A stretch of 9,070 bases of DNA from Planctomycetaceae bacterium (lineage in GTDB: Bacteria; Planctomycetota; Planctomycetia; Pirellulales; Pirellulaceae). Below, in pieces: positions 5,085 to 9,070 of this stretch; the stretch's first letter is position 1; each line of letters begins with the position of its first letter. The position numbers and the translations under genes are program-made. Where the stretch lies: NCBI GenBank assembly GCA_005773145.1, contig SXHS01000196.1:1-9070 (forward strand), read 5' to 3'. Under the pieces are notes generated by a model. The model saw nothing but the letters and a program-made list of their open reading frames with translations. It made no database searches and was not told the origin of the DNA.

Positions 5085-5914
5085 GACTCATGGCCCGCAG
5101 ACGGCGACTTGGCCTCAAGCCCCATAACCACCATCGCCGTCGTGGCGATTCCCTGCAACACCAGATCGGGAACCCATTGGGCAGATGGCCCCAAGTGAGG
5201 CAGCAACCGCTGTCCGTCGCCGCCGGTGATGAATAGGGGGCACGCACCGCCAGCCGGACAACCCATCGTCTCCGCCAAACCCTGAACCAATTGCCGCACG
5301 GCCCCCACACTCCCCCAATGCAAGCCACTGGCGATGGCAGCGTGCGTTGACCGACCGATGGGAGACGGCCGCTCATCGGCCACGTCGAGTTCCACCTGCG
5401 GCAGTTGGTCCGTTCCGAGTTGTAAGGCACGTGCCGAGAGCCGAACTCCTGGCAAGATGGCCCCCCCCAAGAAGCGACCGTCGGCCGACAGACCGTCGAC
5501 GGTGATTGCCGTACCGGAATCCACGATGATCGCCGCCTCGTGGGGCGGCTTGGCCCGCCGCACGGCCACGCCGTTGGCAACCCGGTCGGTTCCCACCCGT
5601 TCCGGCTGCTCGACGTCTAGGATCAGGGGGAAATCACGATTCGACAGTAATTGGTAGGGCGTCGAGGGTCGTGTGTCTCTGAGCCATGTACGGATCGGCT
5701 CCTCGGCGGTCCGATTGACGCTTGCGACGTACCACGGGTGAGTCTCGGCCCCCAACCAGTGTTGCAGCACCTCAAAGTCTGGCTGGAGGACCGGAAGTCG
5801 CAATTGGCTCAGGTGGACCGGGGCTTCGGGCGTGGCCTCGGTCCCATAGCGTGCCAATTGCAGCGACGTGTTTCCAACCGAGACGGCAATAAACGCTTGG
5901 TGACTAGATCCCAT
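5081..5914 (-). CDS. coaX: Type III pantothenate kinase (CoaX)
   Basis: Catalyses ATP-dependent phosphorylation of pantothenate, the first step of coenzyme A synthesis. The 277-aa product has the ASKHA-fold signatures of CoaX: phosphate-1 loop SVGNTS at 12-17, ERVGTDRVAN at 105-114 with the catalytic-type Asp110, phosphate-2 IVDSGTAITVD at 130-140 with Asp132, GGAILPG at 150-156, and FITGGDG at 228-234 near the C-terminus. Most CoaX proteins read DxGNT in the first loop; here the Asp is Ser12, which may affect metal/ATP binding. The ATG start has no Shine-Dalgarno and lies 21 bp after the obg stop, and the stop overlaps the mnmE-like start by 4 bp, so obg-coaX-mnmE-like are probably one transcript. 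Family assignment is firm; activity is less certain because of Ser12. Confidence 0.92.
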   Translation of the reverse strand: MGSSHQAFIAVSVGNTSLQLARYGTEATPEAPVHLSQLRLPVLQPDFEVLQHWLGAETHPWYVASVNRTAEEPIRTWLRDTRPSTPYQLLSNRDFPLILDVEQPERVGTDRVANGVAVRRAKPPHEAAIIVDSGTAITVDGLSADGRFLGGAILPGVRLSARALQLGTDQLPQVELDVADERPSPIGRSTHAAIASGLHWGSVGAVRQLVQGLAETMGCPAGGACPLFITGGDGQRLLPHLGPSAQWVPDLVLQGIATTAMVVMGLEAKSPSAGHES

Positions 5915-5935
5915 GGCCGAATAGAATAGCAGGCC

Positions 5936-6961
5936 CTACTCCGCCGGCAACGCCGCTTCGCGCTGGGACTGCAAGGTGAATGCAATCGAGCCGACGAGCT
6001 GATGCAAAGATTGGCCCGTGACGGCCGATATCAGGTGGACTTCCTGCTGAAGCGATTCCCGCAATTGTTGATGTACCGCGTCCGAACCGGGCAGCTCCGC
6101 CTTGGTGACGGCGATCAATTCCGGCCGATCGCCGAGTTGTGCATCGAACTGCAACAGCTCACCGCGAACGATGCGATAGTTCTGGAGAGGATCGCTGCCG
6201 TCGGCCGGAAAAGGCTCGACCAGATGCACGAGCACGCCGGTTCGCTGAATGTGTCGCAGGAATTCATGTCCCAAGCCAGCCCCCGTGTGTGCCCCCTCGA
6301 TCAATCCAGGGATATCGGCCAACACGAATGACCGGTCAAAATCGAGCTGAACGCGACCCAAATTGGGATGTCGAGTCGTGAAGGGGTAGGCGGCGATTTC
6401 GGGTCGCGCGCGACTCAGTCGACTCAACAGGGTACTTTTTCCGGCATTAGGCATGCCGATCAGACCAACGTCCGCGATGACTTTTAATTCCAGAACCACC
6501 CGCCGATGCTCTCCCTCTTCACCTGGGGTAAATTCGCGGGGAACTCGATTGGTGGATGTCTTAAAATGTGTGTTCCCCTTCCCCCCTTTACCGCCGCGTG
6601 CGGCGACGACTTGATCGTGCTCCGTCGCCAAGTCCCGTACGACGAAGTCCTTTTCGGAATCGATCACGATGGTGCCGGGGGGGACGGGGATCAACAGGTC
6701 CTTGCCAGCGCGGCCGTGACGATTCGCGCCCTGGCCATGGCCACCGCTTTCGGCCTTCCAGAATTTGTTATGCGCGACCGCCGCCAGACTATCCACGCCG
6801 GGCTGCGCGACGACGATGATACTTCCACCGCGGCCACCATCTCCGCCATCGGGCCCGCCGCGAGGAACGTAGCGTTCACGACGGAAGCTACTGCAACCAT
6901 TTCCGCCATTTCCGGCCTGCAAGTCAATTTCGACGCGGTCGACGAACATCGGCAGAATCAT
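5936..6961 (-). CDS. obg: Obg/CgtA GTPase
   Basis: Obg is an essential GTPase that binds the large ribosomal subunit and links ribosome assembly to growth state. The 341-aa protein has the Gly-rich Obg fold (residues 5-160: GNGGNGCSSFRRERYVPRGG, GGPDGGDGGRGG, GGKGGKGN) followed by the G domain: G1 GMPNAGKST at 169-177, switch I YPFTTRHPNLG at 192-202, G3 DIPGLIEGA at 216-224, G4 position TKAE at 286-289, G5 SAVTG at 312-316. G4 departs from the canonical NKxD. It lacks the C-terminal OCT domain of some Obg proteins. The longest start is used, but Met5 (ATG at 6947-6949) gives MFVDRVEI, which matches the usual Obg N-terminus and may be the true start; neither has an SD. It follows the coiled-coil gene by 79 bp and precedes coaX by 21 bp. 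Confidence 0.96.
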   Translation of the reverse strand: MILPMFVDRVEIDLQAGNGGNGCSSFRRERYVPRGGPDGGDGGRGGSIIVVAQPGVDSLAAVAHNKFWKAESGGHGQGANRHGRAGKDLLIPVPPGTIVIDSEKDFVVRDLATEHDQVVAARGGKGGKGNTHFKTSTNRVPREFTPGEEGEHRRVVLELKVIADVGLIGMPNAGKSTLLSRLSRARPEIAAYPFTTRHPNLGRVQLDFDRSFVLADIPGLIEGAHTGAGLGHEFLRHIQRTGVLVHLVEPFPADGSDPLQNYRIVRGELLQFDAQLGDRPELIAVTKAELPGSDAVHQQLRESLQQEVHLISAVTGQSLHQLVGSIAFTLQSQREAALPAE

Positions 6962-6992
6962 TCAATCGCGGGGCGAGGTGGGGGGGACACAG

Positions 6993-7007
6993 GAACGTGG
7001 CCCGTTC
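6993..7007. other. Short hairpin between coiled-coil gene and obg
   Basis: GAACG (6993-6997) pairs with CGTTC (7003-7007) around TGGCC in the 79-bp gap upstream of obg. A run of seven C on the minus strand follows it. There is no T-tract. It may be a transcript structure near the obg start, or chance. Confidence 0.3.
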
Positions 7008-7040
7008 TGGAGCCCATTCGCGAGCGTTCATTGTCGCCTA

Positions 7041-8318
7041 TCAACGGGATAAATTCAACTCCATGAGACGCCGAATTTCTTCTTGGTACTCCCGCCTCTC
7101 CGCGTCCCATTGCGTGACCAGACGCTGCAACTCATCCCGTTGTAGGTCCAGTTGGCGTTGCTGTACGGAACATGCGGCCATTTGTTGGTCCACCGAAACC
7201 TGCTGCCTAGACCATAACTGCTGGAGCCCACGCCGGTGGCGTTGCATGTCTCGTTCGCGATCCTCAATTTTAGCCTGAAGCCGGTCGAGCTCCTGACGCT
7301 CGAGGGCCAGTCCGTTCTGGGCCTGCTGGTAGTGGTGGTCCAAGCGCTGACGGAGCTGAGCCAGACGCTGATTCGGGTCGTAGGGGGCGCCGGGCCGATT
7401 GATTTCCAACCAGAGCTCTTCCGTGCACAGGCGCAACTCGAGCGCCTCACGATGCATGTCGGTCACGTCTCGATGCAGCCGCTTGAGAAGCGCTTGGCGT
7501 TGCTTGAGTCCCTGTTGGCTGCGGGCCAGGGCCAGTTTCTTTCGCCGCAGCAACGCTTCCAGCGACCGGCGTTCCTCGGCAACGGACTGACGCTCCTGCT
7601 CCGCGCGTGCCAACAGTTGATGACGTTCCTGCTCGATCCACTGTCGGCGTTTCTCCAACTCGGCCAATTGCTCGCGGAGGCGATTTCTCTCGGCGGTCTG
7701 CGGATCGCTAGTGTCCATTGGCTTGGCGATACTTGCCGATCCCGCACGGCGGGGAACGACAGGCGAATCGGCCCCCACCGAGCCCTTGCTGGGCCCCGAC
7801 GCAATACGCGCCTCGTCCACGGTGGCTTGTGCGCTGACCACATCCGCAGCCTGTTGCTTCACGGCTTCGTGCCGTGCTCGCAGTTCCTGTTCCAGGGCCA
7901 TCAAAGCCGCTTCGCGATCCTGTATGACCAGGCGAGTGGTGCGCAACTCTTGTTCCAAGAGCGCGACTCGGCTGTTGACCTCGGCTTCCCGGTGATCCAG
8001 GCCTTGCTGTCGCTGCAACAGGTGTTGCGACAACTCGAGTGCCTGCCGGCGCAACTGTTCGGCCAACCGGCCCCCCGCTTGACCGCTCAGGGTATCTAGA
8101 AGCTCGGCGCTAGGCGGTTCGGCCGAATCCAGCACAACTCCTCGGGGCTCTTGCACGGCCACAAAGGGTCCGCCTTGCTGACCGTGTTGAGGGGGCGCAG
8201 CATGGGGCTGCTCGGCCTTGCTAGCTAGACCGTGTGCCGCATCGATGCGCATCGTGGGCCCCACGAAATCCTGGGATGCACCAACGGTCGACGGGGCCAA
8301 GCCGGCATCTGACGACAT
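7041..8318 (-). CDS. Long coiled-coil protein, function unknown (about 425 aa)
   Basis: No enzyme motif is recognised. From the ATG at 8316-8318 the product is 425 aa: a low-complexity N-terminus (residues 1-68, rich in Gly/Ala/Gln/Pro), a first Gln/Glu/Arg/Leu-rich coiled coil (about 70-165), a flexible Gly/Ser/Pro linker (about 172-207), and a long second coiled coil (about 208-425) broken by a Pro-containing hinge, NRPGAPYDPNQ at 307-317. That hinge follows a more conserved-looking ALELRLCTEELWLEI segment at 292-306. There is no signal peptide or membrane segment in this form. The frame is open upstream to about 8414 with a TTG start or an ATG at 8394-8396, but those extra residues are Arg/Pro-rich and look non-coding; no start has a good SD. 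It may be a structural, cytoskeletal or scaffold protein, and lies just upstream of obg in the same direction. Confidence 0.8.
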   Translation of the reverse strand: MSSDAGLAPSTVGASQDFVGPTMRIDAAHGLASKAEQPHAAPPQHGQQGGPFVAVQEPRGVVLDSAEPPSAELLDTLSGQAGGRLAEQLRRQALELSQHLLQRQQGLDHREAEVNSRVALLEQELRTTRLVIQDREAALMALEQELRARHEAVKQQAADVVSAQATVDEARIASGPSKGSVGADSPVVPRRAGSASIAKPMDTSDPQTAERNRLREQLAELEKRRQWIEQERHQLLARAEQERQSVAEERRSLEALLRRKKLALARSQQGLKQRQALLKRLHRDVTDMHREALELRLCTEELWLEINRPGAPYDPNQRLAQLRQRLDHHYQQAQNGLALERQELDRLQAKIEDRERDMQRHRRGLQQLWSRQQVSVDQQMAACSVQQRQLDLQRDELQRLVTQWDAERREYQEEIRRLMELNLSR

Positions 8319-8460
8319 GTTTCGGTAACGCCTACGAAGTCGCGGACATAGAGACGAGAATGGAAATGGAAGCGGGCCGCCTGACCGGCGATACATCCGG
8401 CACAGTCCGCCCAATCCCCATCATCGGCAATCCCGGCGACTTTGGTTGAGCCTTACCGAC

Positions 8461-8476
8461 GAGTTGGTCGCAACTC
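8461..8476 (-). terminator. Hairpin in gap after squalene-cyclase-like gene
   Basis: GAGTTG-GTCG-CAACTC is a perfect 6-bp stem with a 4-nt loop, 48 nt downstream of the stop at 8524. A second hairpin, CTAGC-GTT-GCTAG at 8508-8520, sits 4 nt after the stop. Neither has a T-tract. They could end or process the upstream transcript, but the support is only structural. Confidence 0.3.
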
Positions 8477-8523
8477 AACGAGAAATGGCCGGCACCTGGC
8501 GGGTTCCCTAGCGTTGCTAGCGG

Positions 8524-9070
8524 TCAGGGCTGGGGTTCGCGACAATGCACCAGGGCGAGCAAGGCATACGCCGTCACCAAATTGGGGTCCCCTTCGAGCC
8601 AGCGGTCGGTCTTGTTTACCCAAGAGCCGTCCTCTTGTTGGGACTTGGCCAGGACCGCCACCAATTCATCGCGCCAGTTGTGAGACTGACCTTCATGATC
8701 GACCATGACGTCCATTTTCGTAGCAGCCAGGGTTTTGGCAAATGTGTGGTAATAGTAGTACAAGCCCGACTGGCCCATTCCTGGATTTTGCTGAAGATCG
8801 TAGTGCTGCTGAATCCAGTTGAGGGCTGCTTTGACGCGGGGGTCATCGGGGCCGACCCCCGCATAAATCATGCTCTTCAGTCCGGCGTAGGTCATGGATG
8901 CGTAGCTGCGCAGCCCCCCCTCGTCGGTTGTGCCCGCCTGGCTGAACCCACCGGCATCGGGCGTGTAGTAAAACCCACCGTCAGGATTCTTATTGGCAAA
9001 CGGTGTGCGATTCTGGTCACTCGGCAGATTTTGGCAACGTGACACAAAGATCATTGCCCGCTGAATGGCC
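8524..9070 (-). CDS. Squalene-cyclase/prenyltransferase-repeat protein, C-terminal part
   Basis: Only the last 182 or so residues are in the window; the frame is open through the right edge (Ala-Ile-Gln-Arg-Ala precede Met at 9054), so that Met is not the start. The visible part has the repeated helix/Gly-aromatic turn pattern of the alpha-alpha toroid shared by squalene-hopene cyclases and related repeats: NPDGGFYY, EGGLRSYASMTYAGLKSMIYAG, NPGMGQSGLYYYYHTFAKTL, QQEDGSWVNKTDRWLEGDPN, then LVTAYALLAL near the end. The DxDD protonation motif of true hopene cyclases is not in this part. Proteins of this kind in planctomycetes are often extracytoplasmic or of unknown function rather than proven cyclases, so hopanoid synthesis should not be assumed. 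It lies upstream of the coiled-coil gene in the same direction, about 205 bp from its chosen start. Confidence 0.85.
   Translation of the reverse strand, partial: AIQRAMIFVSRCQNLPSDQNRTPFANKNPDGGFYYTPDAGGFSQAGTTDEGGLRSYASMTYAGLKSMIYAGVGPDDPRVKAALNWIQQHYDLQQNPGMGQSGLYYYYHTFAKTLAATKMDVMVDHEGQSHNWRDELVAVLAKSQQEDGSWVNKTDRWLEGDPNLVTAYALLALVHCREPQP

Noticed and set aside
4435..5580. 381-aa minus-strand frame overlapping mnmE-like and coaX
   Set aside because: Arg/Gly/Pro-rich shadow frame of two well-supported genes.
7236..8099. 287-aa plus-strand frame opposite the coiled-coil gene
   Set aside because: Leu/Gln-rich antisense of Gln/Glu/Leu codons; the coiled-coil reading is the coherent one.
8319..8414. 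N-terminal extension of the coiled-coil protein
   Set aside because: It would need a TTG or an SD-less ATG start, and its Arg/Pro-rich residues do not resemble the rest of the protein.

Overview
The window reads as a GC-rich chromosomal segment of a planctomycete, most likely of the Pirellulales type. This is an inference from gene content: an ispE-spoVG gene pair, an Obg/type III pantothenate kinase/MnmE-like GTPase cluster, a long Gln/Arg-rich coiled-coil protein, and a squalene-cyclase-fold repeat protein of a kind I associate with planctomycetes. Several genes lack a Shine-Dalgarno (SD) sequence, which also fits. No tRNA, rRNA, CRISPR array, transposase or phage gene is visible.

Layout. 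On the + strand, 213-1927 holds a two-gene operon with an ATGA overlap: ispE (isoprenoid precursor synthesis, MEP pathway) and a SpoVG-family nucleic-acid-binding regulator with a zinc-ribbon-like Cys cluster inserted in its core. Everything after that is on the - strand. From 1985 to 3088 lie a 61-aa basic small protein, a candidate 59-aa basic small protein, and a 164-aa degenerate response-regulator-receiver-like protein; each has a clear SD. From 3089 to 3848 is a 760-bp gene-poor stretch that is locally AT-rich and carries a 15-bp tandem repeat, a 39-bp imperfect direct repeat and small palindromes. From 3849 to 9070 is a co-directional set read leftward: squalene-cyclase-like protein (5' end outside the window), coiled-coil protein, obg, coaX, mnmE-like.

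How the genes relate. The left block pairs an isoprenoid kinase with a post-transcriptional/DNA-binding regulator, a linkage also known near spoVG in Bacillus. The right block is housekeeping: ribosome-associated GTPase Obg, the first step of CoA synthesis, and a MnmE-type GTPase, the last two overlapping by 4 bp. Several housekeeping proteins carry unusual changes at normally conserved sites: Ser in place of the first Asp in CoaX, TKAE in place of NKxD in Obg, and no C-terminal CxGK in the MnmE-like protein. These, the zinc-ribbon SpoVG and the cluster of small SD-led minus-strand genes are the items most worth a second look. I did not find a clear new defence or mobile system.
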